A DNA stretch of 41,521 bases. It comes from B8-G4 sp033720735. GTDB taxonomy: Bacteria; Bacteroidota; Bacteroidia; Chitinophagales; Saprospiraceae. The stretch spans positions 1 through 41,521 of the forward strand of contig JAWWBX010000005.1 in NCBI GenBank assembly GCA_033720735.1, in the 5' to 3' direction. Every line of letters starts with the position of its first letter. The stretch's first letter is position 1. The translations under genes and the position numbers were made by a program. The notes under the pieces are model-generated. The model was not told where the DNA came from. It was given only the letters and a program-made list of their open reading frames with translations, and did no database searches. Below, in pieces: positions 32,753-40,030 of this stretch.

Positions 32753-34021
32753 CTAATGATGATCATCCGCCACAGCCATACCGATGTATGACGCCGACAG
32801 AATTGCAAAAATGAATGCCTGGATGAACGCAACCAGCAATTCGATCGCAGACATGAATAATGTCAAGAGTATGGAAATCACGGCACCACCCCAGCCACCG
32901 GCCGGCACGGTACCCATTTGTCCGAAAATGAAGATCAGCCCCACAAAACTCAGGACGACAATGTGCCCTGCGGTGATGTTGGCAAACAGACGCACCATCA
33001 GGGTGATCGGCTTGAGGAACAGACCCAGGATCTCGATGGGGGTCATGATCAGCTTGACAGCGAAGGGGATGCCGGGCATCCAGAAAATATGCTGCCAGTA
33101 GTGACCGTTGCCGTTGATATTGGTCACGATAAACGTGAAGATGGCCAGCACCAGCGTGACAGCCAGATTGCCTGTCACATTGGGATTGCCCAAAAAGGGC
33201 ACCTGACCGATCAGGTTGAGCGCCAGAATGAAGAAGAAGAGGGCCATGATGAACGGCATGAACCGCTCATACTTCGGACCGATCATCGCCTTCGCCACAT
33301 CGTCCTTGATAAAGTTGTAGATCGGCTCCATGAACGACTGCACGCCCCTGGGTGCCATGCCCGAGCGCTTGCGATACCGCCGGGCGATCGAGATGAACAT
33401 CCACCCCAGCAGGATCGCCACGATCAACATGGTCAGCACATTCTTGGTGATCGAGAAGTCGTAAAATGAGGTGATGCCTCCGCCAAAGAGCCCGCCGTCG
33501 GCCGTGCTGCTCTGGTCAAGCTTATAGAGCTGATCATGGTAACACACGTAGTACACCTCTTTCTCCTTGCCGTTGACCATCTCCTTCTGCCCGGTGAATC
33601 CGGACACCTCCACCTCTCCCATCGGAAAGCTCTCGTCCTGCACGCGCATGACGACACCCGAGTGGATCACATAGCGGTCGACCGCCATGGTGCCATCACC
33701 GTGGTGATCGGCGACATGGAACTTACCTGATGAAAAGACCGACAAGCCCGTTTCCGGGGCGTAAAGGATGCAAGGGAGGTGAAACCAGACCGGCCCGATC
33801 GTAAAGATGTTCTGATCCGCGATATGGTGGAAGGCCACCGGGCCTGGTTCGTACTCGGTCACCTCGTGATGCTCAATCCCGCAGCCGAGATCATGGTGGC
33901 CATGGTCAGCATGACTTTCGGTGTGCTGCTGGTCCTCATGGCCAGCCTGCTGGTCGTCATGCTGCCCGACCGCGGCAAGCGCCAGAAAGAGACTGAAAAT
34001 GCTGGTGAAAAGTACCTTCAA
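32753..34021 (-). CDS. atpB: ATP synthase F0 subunit a with exported His-rich N-terminal extension
   Basis: The 422-residue protein contains the normal a-subunit core in its last 230 residues, with the essential Arg344 in ITLMVRLFANITAGH and helices at about 197-212, 256-272, 285-300, 325-340, 352-368 and 380-412. Before it lie a signal-like segment (1-19) and about 170 residues predicted outside the membrane. Residues 21-66 hold eleven His with many Asp/Glu/Gln (HDDQQAGHEDQQHTESHADH at 21-40). The start is TTG at 34021: the same frame has a stop five codons upstream and there is no other Met before residue 112. Long N-termini on a subunits occur in Bacteroidota, but the function of this part is not known to me. 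It is the first gene of the atp operon. Confidence 0.93.
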   Translation of the reverse strand: MKVLFTSIFSLFLALAAVGQHDDQQAGHEDQQHTESHADHGHHDLGCGIEHHEVTEYEPGPVAFHHIADQNIFTIGPVWFHLPCILYAPETGLSVFSSGKFHVADHHGDGTMAVDRYVIHSGVVMRVQDESFPMGEVEVSGFTGQKEMVNGKEKEVYYVCYHDQLYKLDQSSTADGGLFGGGITSFYDFSITKNVLTMLIVAILLGWMFISIARRYRKRSGMAPRGVQSFMEPIYNFIKDDVAKAMIGPKYERFMPFIMALFFFILALNLIGQVPFLGNPNVTGNLAVTLVLAIFTFIVTNINGNGHYWQHIFWMPGIPFAVKLIMTPIEILGLFLKPITLMVRLFANITAGHIVVLSFVGLIFIFGQMGTVPAGGWGGAVISILLTLFMSAIELLVAFIQAFIFAILSASYIGMAVADDHH

Positions 34022-34067
34022 AGTGGTCGATTTTTAAACGTCTGATACCCCGTTTTCAAATCAGCTG

Positions 34068-34075
34068 CAAAGGTA
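34068..34075 (-). promoter_or_regulatory. Candidate -7 box of the atp operon promoter
   Basis: The minus strand reads TACCTTTG, an exact match to TAnnTTTG. Transcription would start near 34061, about 40 bases before the atpB start. The -33 position 19 bases further up lacks TTTG. Confidence 0.4.
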
Positions 34076-34180
34076 TCAATTCTGCTTATAAATAGGAATG
34101 CAGCACCCACTTTTTGGTTCACGAATCCAGGCTAATACGGGCTGATAATCAATGAACTACATATGTGCTCCACAGCATCA

Positions 34181-34199
34181 TGCCAAATAATATTTGGCA
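34181..34199. promoter_or_regulatory. Perfect 9-bp-arm palindrome upstream of atpB
   Basis: TGCCAAATA-A-TATTTGGCA is an inverted repeat with one central base. It lies about 110 bases upstream of the candidate atp -7 box and about 145 bases downstream of the rny stop, so it could be an operator or a transcript-end hairpin. The single-base centre would strain a hairpin, which favours a protein-binding site. Confidence 0.45.
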
Positions 34200-34224
34200 A
34201 TTGAACTGACTGGCCATACAAGCC

Positions 34225-34267
34225 GCCTGAGGGTCTGCACAGCGGCGGAGGAAGACCCGCGTCAGGC
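34225..34267. other. Long imperfect stem between rny and atpB
   Basis: GCCTGA-GGGTC (34225-34235) pairs with GACCC-GCG-TCAGGC (34254-34267), giving 11 pairs with a 3-base bulge and an 18-base loop. It could be structured RNA of the rny 3' region or an element of the atp upstream region. Nothing else in the sequence decides between these. Confidence 0.35.
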
Positions 34268-34282
34268 CCGGAATGGCAAATC

Positions 34283-34313
34283 AAAACGGCCTGCCGGAAA
34301 TCCCGACAGGCCG
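34283..34313 (-). terminator. Rho-independent terminator of the rny transcript
   Basis: Read on the minus strand, CGGCCTGTCGGG-ATTT-CCGGCAGGCCG is followed by TTTTGATTT. The stem is about 10 bp with one mismatch. It lies 30 bases after the rny stop and ends the pheT-zapA-rny side of the window. Confidence 0.75.
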
Positions 34314-34342
34314 CATGATTTTCTTGTGGCAGCAGGTCGTCC

Positions 34343-36004
34343 CTACCTGGCGAACGCTGTTGCCCGTTTCTCACGGATCACTGTGACCTTGATCTGGCCG
34401 GGATACTGCATCTCGTCCTGGATCTTCTGGGAGATCATAAACGACAGGTCGTCGGCGTAGTCGTCCGTGACCTTTTCGCTCTCCACGATCACGCGGAGCT
34501 CGCGACCGGCCTGGATGGCATACGCCTTTTGCACGCCGTCGTAGGACATAGCCAATTCTTCGAGTTCGCCGATGCGCTTGAGGTAGCTCTCCAGGATCTC
34601 CCTGCGTGCGCCGGGCCGTGCGCCGCTGATCGCGTCGCATGCCTGTACGATCGGCGAGATGATGTTATTCATCTCGATCTCATCGTGGTGCGCTCCTACG
34701 GCGTTACAGACGGCATTGTGCTCCTTGTACTTCTCACACATCTTCATTCCGAGGATGGCGTGCGAGAGTTCGGACTCTTCATCTGCGACTTTACCGATAT
34801 CGTGCAGAAGACCCGCACGCTTGGCCAGTTTGATCTGCTTGGGACTCAGGCCGAGTTCTGCACCCATGGTGGCGCACAGGTGCGCCGTTTCGATGCTATG
34901 TTTGAGCAGGTTTTGGCCATAGGACGATCTGAAGCGCATCCGCCCCACCATCCTGACCAGATAGGCGTCCAGCCCATGGATATCCAGATCGATGACGGTG
35001 CGCTCACCGATCTCGACGATCTGTTCATCCAGTTGTTTCTTCACCTTGGCAACGACCTCTTCGATGCGTGCCGGATGGATCCTGCCGTCTGCCACCAGCC
35101 GCTTGAGTGATAAACGGCAGATCTCGCGGCGGATCGGGTCGAAGCTCGAGATGATGATGGCTTCGGGAGTATCGTCGACGACGATCTCGGCGCCGGTGGC
35201 AGCTTCGAGTGCGCGGATGTTGCGGCCTTCGCGGCCGATGATCTGACCTTTGACGTCGTCGCTGTCGAGGTTGAAGACTGACACCGTATTCTCGATCGTG
35301 TACTCTGCGCACATCCGCTGGATGGTCTGGATGACGATCTTCTTGGCTTCCTTGTTGGCATTGGCCCGCGCCGCGTTGACTGCCTGCTTTTCGATCGCCA
35401 TGGCGTCTGTCTCCGCTTTGGCTTTCACAGCCTCCAGTAGTTGCTCCTTGGCCTCTGATTGCGACAGCTTGGAGATGTTCTCCAGCTCCTTAATAAACTT
35501 CTCGTTGGCGGTGTCAAGCTCCTCCCGTTTTTTGGCCACGATGCGCAACTGCTTGTCGAGGTTTTCCCGGATGGTCTTGATCTCGGCCTCGCGCGATTCG
35601 AAGGATTCGACTTCGGCATCGAGGGCTTCCCGCTTTTTGGCGAGGTCCTTTTCCAGTTGGCGTACTTCCATTTCGCGCTCCTTCAGCTCCACGCGTTGCT
35701 GGGCTTTCTGGCTTTCGTAGTCGGCCTTGAGCTTGTTAAACTTGTCTTTCGCCTCCTGGATCTTCTTTTGCTTGGTGCGTTCGTTGTGGCGCTCGGCCTG
35801 GACCTTCATCTTGTCGACCTTGGCCTCTGCCTCGGTGATCAGGCGCTGCGCCGTGATGCGGGCTTCCTGGATGGCCAGGTCTGCCTTCTTGTTGCTTTCT
35901 TCGATCGACGATTTCCGCACCCTGCGCACGACGACAAAGGCGATCAGAAAACCGATCAATGCGCCGATACCCAGTCCGATGAATGCATTGACTCCTAAAT
36001 CCAT
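34343..36004 (-). CDS. rny: Ribonuclease Y
   Basis: The 553-residue endoribonuclease has an N-terminal membrane helix (about 5-26) and a long coiled coil (about 32-235). A KH domain follows with GQIIGREGRNIRALEAATGA at 253-272. The HD domain has the metal pair His401-Asp402 in LLHDIGKVADEE, and the C-terminus is the usual one. It starts bulk mRNA decay at the membrane. It is unusual outside Firmicutes but standard in Bacteroidota, where RNase E is often absent. It lies downstream of zapA (48 bases) and ends at the terminator near 34283. Confidence 0.95.
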   Translation of the reverse strand: MDLGVNAFIGLGIGALIGFLIAFVVVRRVRKSSIEESNKKADLAIQEARITAQRLITEAEAKVDKMKVQAERHNERTKQKKIQEAKDKFNKLKADYESQKAQQRVELKEREMEVRQLEKDLAKKREALDAEVESFESREAEIKTIRENLDKQLRIVAKKREELDTANEKFIKELENISKLSQSEAKEQLLEAVKAKAETDAMAIEKQAVNAARANANKEAKKIVIQTIQRMCAEYTIENTVSVFNLDSDDVKGQIIGREGRNIRALEAATGAEIVVDDTPEAIIISSFDPIRREICRLSLKRLVADGRIHPARIEEVVAKVKKQLDEQIVEIGERTVIDLDIHGLDAYLVRMVGRMRFRSSYGQNLLKHSIETAHLCATMGAELGLSPKQIKLAKRAGLLHDIGKVADEESELSHAILGMKMCEKYKEHNAVCNAVGAHHDEIEMNNIISPIVQACDAISGARPGARREILESYLKRIGELEELAMSYDGVQKAYAIQAGRELRVIVESEKVTDDYADDLSFMISQKIQDEMQYPGQIKVTVIREKRATAFAR

Positions 36005-36052
36005 GTCTTCCTGTTTTATCAGTGAATAATGGATCCGGATCTGAGGGAAGGA

Positions 36053-36328
36053 TCAGGAGACCTGTTCGAGTACTGCCTGGATACTGGCAGATTTCGCTTT
36101 GATCTCCGCGAGGACATTGTCTTGTCCTTTCACTTTGTTGTATTCGATTGCGTATGTGAGCAAGGCCATCGATAAGCAGTCCTGCCTGTCCTTGTTCCGG
36201 TATGTCTTTTGGAAATCCCGGACTTTCTGGTTGATCTCATCCACGACCTGCATGACGAGTGTCTCCTCATTTTCCTCGACTTTCAACGGAAATGGCCTGC
36301 CGGCGATCGTCACCTCAATGCGTTTCAT
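36053..36328 (-). CDS. zapA: Cell division protein ZapA
   Basis: The 91-residue protein matches ZapA: MKRIEVTIAGRPFPLKVEEN beta strands, then EEINQKV-type helix, RNKDRQDCLSMALLTYAIEY and a C-terminal coiled coil. ZapA binds and cross-links FtsZ filaments at midcell. It sits between a small coiled-coil gene (15-base gap) and rny, and downstream of pheT, the usual Bacteroidota order. Confidence 0.88.
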   Translation of the reverse strand: MKRIEVTIAGRPFPLKVEENEETLVMQVVDEINQKVRDFQKTYRNKDRQDCLSMALLTYAIEYNKVKGQDNVLAEIKAKSASIQAVLEQVS

Positions 36329-36343
36329 GGATATCCAATCGTA

Positions 36344-36640
36344 TTACGTTTCCTGCATTAGGGCAATGCACTTATCGATCTCTTTGATGTATTGACCCAG
36401 CTCTTTCTGCATTCTCGCCTGCTGTGCCTTGCGATCTTTCACCGCTTTGGCGTCTGACAGCGCCGACGAGAGCGCCTGCTCCAATCTCACTTTCTCTTCC
36501 CTGATTTGATCCAGATCGTTCTGTAATTCTGAATTTAAACGTTTGAGTTGTTCTTTTTCTTCCTTCAAAGCTGCATACTTCGAAGCTAAATCTTTGATTT
36601 TTAGTTCAATAACTTCAAGTTGTTGCAATACACTTTGCAT
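36344..36640 (-). CDS. Small coiled-coil protein, possible ZapA partner
   Basis: The 98-residue protein is one continuous coiled coil, with heptads from VLQQLEVIELKIKDLASKY through LKEEKEQLKRLNSELQNDLD to the basic AKAVKDRKAQQARMQKELGQ. It has no membrane segment. Fixed position 15 bases before zapA recalls ZapB of Gammaproteobacteria and ZauP of Caulobacter, coiled-coil partners of ZapA. Sequence alone cannot show homology to them, so the role is inferred from context. A -7-like box at 36645-36652 lies almost on top of its ATG, so the transcript could be leaderless. Confidence 0.7.
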   Translation of the reverse strand: MQSVLQQLEVIELKIKDLASKYAALKEEKEQLKRLNSELQNDLDQIREEKVRLEQALSSALSDAKAVKDRKAQQARMQKELGQYIKEIDKCIALMQET

Positions 36641-36644
36641 CTAC

Positions 36645-36652
36645 CAAAGATA
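36645..36652 (-). promoter_or_regulatory. Candidate -7 box before the coiled-coil/zapA/rny genes
   Basis: The minus strand reads TATCTTTG, exact for TAnnTTTG, and ends 5 bases before the ATG at 36640. Transcription from it would begin at or next to the start codon. A -33 TTTG is not seen. Confidence 0.3.
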
Positions 36653-36684
36653 GTAAAATTGCTGTGTGAGGGCATCAGGGGAGG

Positions 36685-39126
36685 CTACCGCTGCCTGGCA
36701 TCCAACTCTCGCCCGGCAGCTGCAACGATGCGGCCGATCGCCGCATCGACATCGGCGTCTGTCAATGTTCGCTCCTGGTCCTCAAACATGAGTTGCACCG
36801 CATACGACTTGCGTCCCTTGCCAAGTTGTTCTTCATTGACGTAGATATCAAACAATGCAACTGACCTGAGATATGGCTGGCCGTTTTTGCGGATCAGGCG
36901 CTCGAGGTCGGCATAGCGTACCGATCCGGGCAGTGTAAAGGCCAGATCGCGTACCACGCCGGGATAGCGCGATATCGTATCGACCCGGATCTCCTGGTTG
37001 CCATAGGCCTGATAGAGGGCTTCCGCATCCAACTCGGCATAGAAGACATCGCCACGGAGATCGAATTGCGCACACAGCGCCCCGGATACCAACCCCATCT
37101 TCGCAATGGAGAGGCCATCGAGATCGTAGCGCAGGCCGTAGGAGTACCTGGTGTCATCGATCTCCCGCACCTGGTACCGCCGGAGTCCCACTCTGTCGAG
37201 GACTGCGTGTACGCATTTCTTGATGGTGTAGAAGTCGGTTGGCGTGCCGTCACCGGAGCGCCAGTTGCGGGGATACAGGTCACCTGTGATCATCAGGGTC
37301 AGGTACTCTCTTTCTGTGATATCCGCGCCATCCCGACGGTATGAGTGGCCAAATTCATAGGTGCTGACGTGCTCTTGCTGCCGGTTCTGATTGTACTGCG
37401 CGGTTTCCAGCGCGCTGATGAGCAGGTCGGGGCGCATCAGCGAAAGCGAAACGTTGGAGGTGTTGTTGATCAATACGCGATGCCCGTCCGCAAGCTGCAA
37501 GGGCCCGTCGTCCACGTACTCCGCATTGACCATCGACAAGCCCATCATTTCGCAAAACCCAAGTGAAGACAGCATTCCACCAAGCGTGTGGCGCATCTGG
37601 TAGCGGGTTGGATACTCAACCGAGATCATGGGCACCTCGATCATTGGGCTCAGCGGCACATTGTTGAACCCATAGATGCGCAGGATCTCCTCAATCACAT
37701 CAGCCTCGCGCGTGACATCCGCTTTGTTTGTAGGCACTGCAACCACGAAGTGTCCGGCAGTCTCTTCGACGATCTCCATTTTGAGTGCACCGAGGATACT
37801 CCGCAGTGTTTCGCGAGCCACCGCCACGCCGATCAGATGATCGATGCGTGCCCAGCGCACCGTGACCTGCGCCTTGGTGACGGGCTCCGGATAGACATCG
37901 ATCAACCCTGGTGCGGCCTTGCCACCGGCAATCCGCAGGATAACGTCGGCTGCACGTCGCAAAGCCGTCACACACACGTTTGGATCTGTGGATTTTTCGA
38001 ATGTCCGTGCGGCGTCTGTGCGGAGCAAATGATGCATACTGGTGCGTCGGACCCATTCCGGGTTGAAATGTGCCGATTCGAGAAAGACACGCGTTGTTGA
38101 TTCGGTGACGCCGGTGCCGATCCCCCCGAACACACCGGCAATACACATGCCTTTGCTGTTGCCGTCACAGATCATCAGATCATGAGATGTCAGCTTCCGT
38201 TCTGCCTCATCTAGGGTTGTAAACGGCGTCCCATCATCCAGTGTGCGCACAATGACCTGATTTCCTGCGATCCGGTCGGCATCGAAGGCATGGAGTGGCT
38301 GGCCCATCTCATGCAGTACGTAGTTGGTCACATCGACCACATTGTTAATAGGCCGTACGCCGACCGCCTGGAGACGGTGCTTGAGCCAATCGGGTGATTC
38401 GCCGATGCGGACACCCTCCAGCACCAGTCCCGCGTAGCGCGGGCAGGCCTCGCTGTTCCGTACTTCGACGGTGATCGGCGACACCCCTTCGGCAGTGAAC
38501 TCTGGAACCTGGGGCCAGTCTACGGCCACCGCCGTATCGGTGTTAATGGTGAGATATGCTGCCACATCTTCAGCAACCCCCAGATGCGATGTCGCATCGG
38601 AACGGTTGGGCGTCAGGTCGATATCAAAGACGACGTCTTCCGTCACCTGATAGTAGTTCCTGGCTTCAGTTCCGACCGCGACCTCCCCGGGTAAGACCAT
38701 GATCCCGCTGTGATCTTCCCCCAGACCCAGTTCGTCCTCGGCACAGATCATCCCTTCTGAAAACTCGCCCCGCACTTTCACTTTGTTGATGGTGAGGCCT
38801 TCGTCATTGCCCCCGGGATAGAGGATGGTACCCACGGTTGCGACCCAAACTTTCTGACCAGGTGCCACATTGGGCGCACCACAGACAATTTGCAGGGGTG
38901 CTGCGCCACCTACGTCTACGGTACAAAGCGTCAAACGATCTGCATTGGGGTGTTTATCACAGGTCATGACCTGGCCGGCCACTACTCCCAACAGCCCACC
39001 TTTGATACTCTGCACCGGTTCAACCCCGCCTACTTCCAGGCCGATACCGGTGAGCAGGTCGCTCATCTCATCAGCAGGCAGTTCAACAGGAACATACTCT
39101 TTCAGCCAGTTGTACGAAATCTTCAT
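36685..39126 (-). CDS. pheT: Phenylalanine--tRNA ligase beta subunit
   Basis: The 813-residue subunit starts at ATG 39124-39126 (MKISYNWLKEYVPVELPADE). GGAGG lies 6 bases upstream, and this is the family start. The open frame reaches 39171 but its extra 15 residues are Pro/Asp-rich and lack homology. Seen are the EMAP-like tRNA-binding domain (about 40-155, VVAGQVMTCDKHPNADRLTL), the B3/B4 editing domain (VRPINNVVDVTNYVLHEMGQ), B5, the catalytic-like core and the C-terminal FDX-ACB domain (RYPGVVRDLAFTL). With the PheS alpha subunit, not in the window, it charges tRNA-Phe. A candidate promoter box lies at 39189-39196. Confidence 0.96.
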   Translation of the reverse strand: MKISYNWLKEYVPVELPADEMSDLLTGIGLEVGGVEPVQSIKGGLLGVVAGQVMTCDKHPNADRLTLCTVDVGGAAPLQIVCGAPNVAPGQKVWVATVGTILYPGGNDEGLTINKVKVRGEFSEGMICAEDELGLGEDHSGIMVLPGEVAVGTEARNYYQVTEDVVFDIDLTPNRSDATSHLGVAEDVAAYLTINTDTAVAVDWPQVPEFTAEGVSPITVEVRNSEACPRYAGLVLEGVRIGESPDWLKHRLQAVGVRPINNVVDVTNYVLHEMGQPLHAFDADRIAGNQVIVRTLDDGTPFTTLDEAERKLTSHDLMICDGNSKGMCIAGVFGGIGTGVTESTTRVFLESAHFNPEWVRRTSMHHLLRTDAARTFEKSTDPNVCVTALRRAADVILRIAGGKAAPGLIDVYPEPVTKAQVTVRWARIDHLIGVAVARETLRSILGALKMEIVEETAGHFVVAVPTNKADVTREADVIEEILRIYGFNNVPLSPMIEVPMISVEYPTRYQMRHTLGGMLSSLGFCEMMGLSMVNAEYVDDGPLQLADGHRVLINNTSNVSLSLMRPDLLISALETAQYNQNRQQEHVSTYEFGHSYRRDGADITEREYLTLMITGDLYPRNWRSGDGTPTDFYTIKKCVHAVLDRVGLRRYQVREIDDTRYSYGLRYDLDGLSIAKMGLVSGALCAQFDLRGDVFYAELDAEALYQAYGNQEIRVDTISRYPGVVRDLAFTLPGSVRYADLERLIRKNGQPYLRSVALFDIYVNEEQLGKGRKSYAVQLMFEDQERTLTDADVDAAIGRIVAAAGRELDARQR

Positions 39127-39188
39127 GGCTCCTCCATTTCTGTCCTGATCAGGATGCGGTGGACGCATCACAAACAGGAATCAGCCGG

Positions 39189-39196
39189 CAAAGATA
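39189..39196 (-). promoter_or_regulatory. Candidate -7 box for pheT
   Basis: The minus strand reads TATCTTTG, exact for TAnnTTTG, with transcription expected near 39182 and a leader of about 55 bases. No clear -33 element is seen. I checked the leader for a T-box or attenuator and saw none. Confidence 0.4.
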
Positions 39197-39216
39197 TGAA
39201 TTTGCGAGGCGGATAG

Positions 39217-40029
39217 TCACCCGGATACGGATGCGTGCCCCGCCTGCAGGACTTCGAATTTCCCTCCCTTAAGCAGAGTCACAAACACCACGATATCGCA
39301 CATGGCGGCATCCCAGTCCTCATCAATTTGTATGGCATATTCACCGGAAAAGGTTGCGCCGGTTGCCGGATCTTGTGCGATCACATCCCCGTCGAAGACC
39401 GTCGCCATTCCGCGCAATACGTGTTGATGTACATAGTCCTCGACAATGCCACCGGCCTCCGAATCGTCCTGAGCATCGATGATGCCGCTTTCCACGATCA
39501 TCACATTCAAGCGCAATTCCCCGTCAAGATCAGCTTTGGAGCGACCGCTGATCCCGATAGTCAGGCTGCGTGAAGCCGGATCAAAGTCACGGTCGATGGT
39601 GAATTCAACCTGTGGCGCCAGTGCGATTTCCTCGGCGATAAACGCCGCCCAGGAGGTATGCCCGTGCTGCAAAAAGCCGTTAAACTCCTTCCGATTGACG
39701 ATTCCCGCCGGATAGCCAAAGTTGGGTCCGAGATAGTCAAACAGGGCCTCCCCCTCCTCGGTGCGAAGGTCATATTGTCCGAGCGGAAAGAAGTCGGGGT
39801 CAGCAAAGAATCCTGCGTGGATGGAAACGACGACCAGATTGTCGCCGTAGAGCGCAAGCAGGTTCTCGATCTCACGGCTGCCCTTCGGACAATTGGTACA
39901 GCCCTTTCCGGTAAACTCCTCCAGGAGGATCACCCGGTCCCCGGTGGGGATCAGGGGTTGGATCATCCGGTCTTCCTTGCAACCGGCAAGGGCCAACATG
40001 ATCGCGAACAGTATTCCTGTTGGTCTCAT
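39217..40029 (-). CDS. Omp28-related lipoprotein with thioredoxin-like CxxC
   Basis: From the ATG at 40027-40029 the protein has 270 residues. The start gives a lipoprotein signal with lipobox ALAGC (Cys17). The longer open frame to 40197 overlaps the upstream gene and is not used. A thioredoxin-like module follows, with LLEEFTGKGCTNCPKGSREI, so the redox pair is Cys44-x2-Cys47. Then come VVVSIHAGFFADPD and an Omp28-type beta-sandwich (GELRLNVMIVESGI, VHQHVLRGM). Omp28-family proteins are found on the outer surface of Bacteroidota; a redox or disulfide role is inferred from the CxxC. Its ATG begins one base after the stop of the DUF6029-like gene, so they are coupled. Confidence 0.78.
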   Translation of the reverse strand: MRPTGILFAIMLALAGCKEDRMIQPLIPTGDRVILLEEFTGKGCTNCPKGSREIENLLALYGDNLVVVSIHAGFFADPDFFPLGQYDLRTEEGEALFDYLGPNFGYPAGIVNRKEFNGFLQHGHTSWAAFIAEEIALAPQVEFTIDRDFDPASRSLTIGISGRSKADLDGELRLNVMIVESGIIDAQDDSEAGGIVEDYVHQHVLRGMATVFDGDVIAQDPATGATFSGEYAIQIDEDWDAAMCDIVVFVTLLKGGKFEVLQAGHASVSG

Positions 40030-40030
40030 A

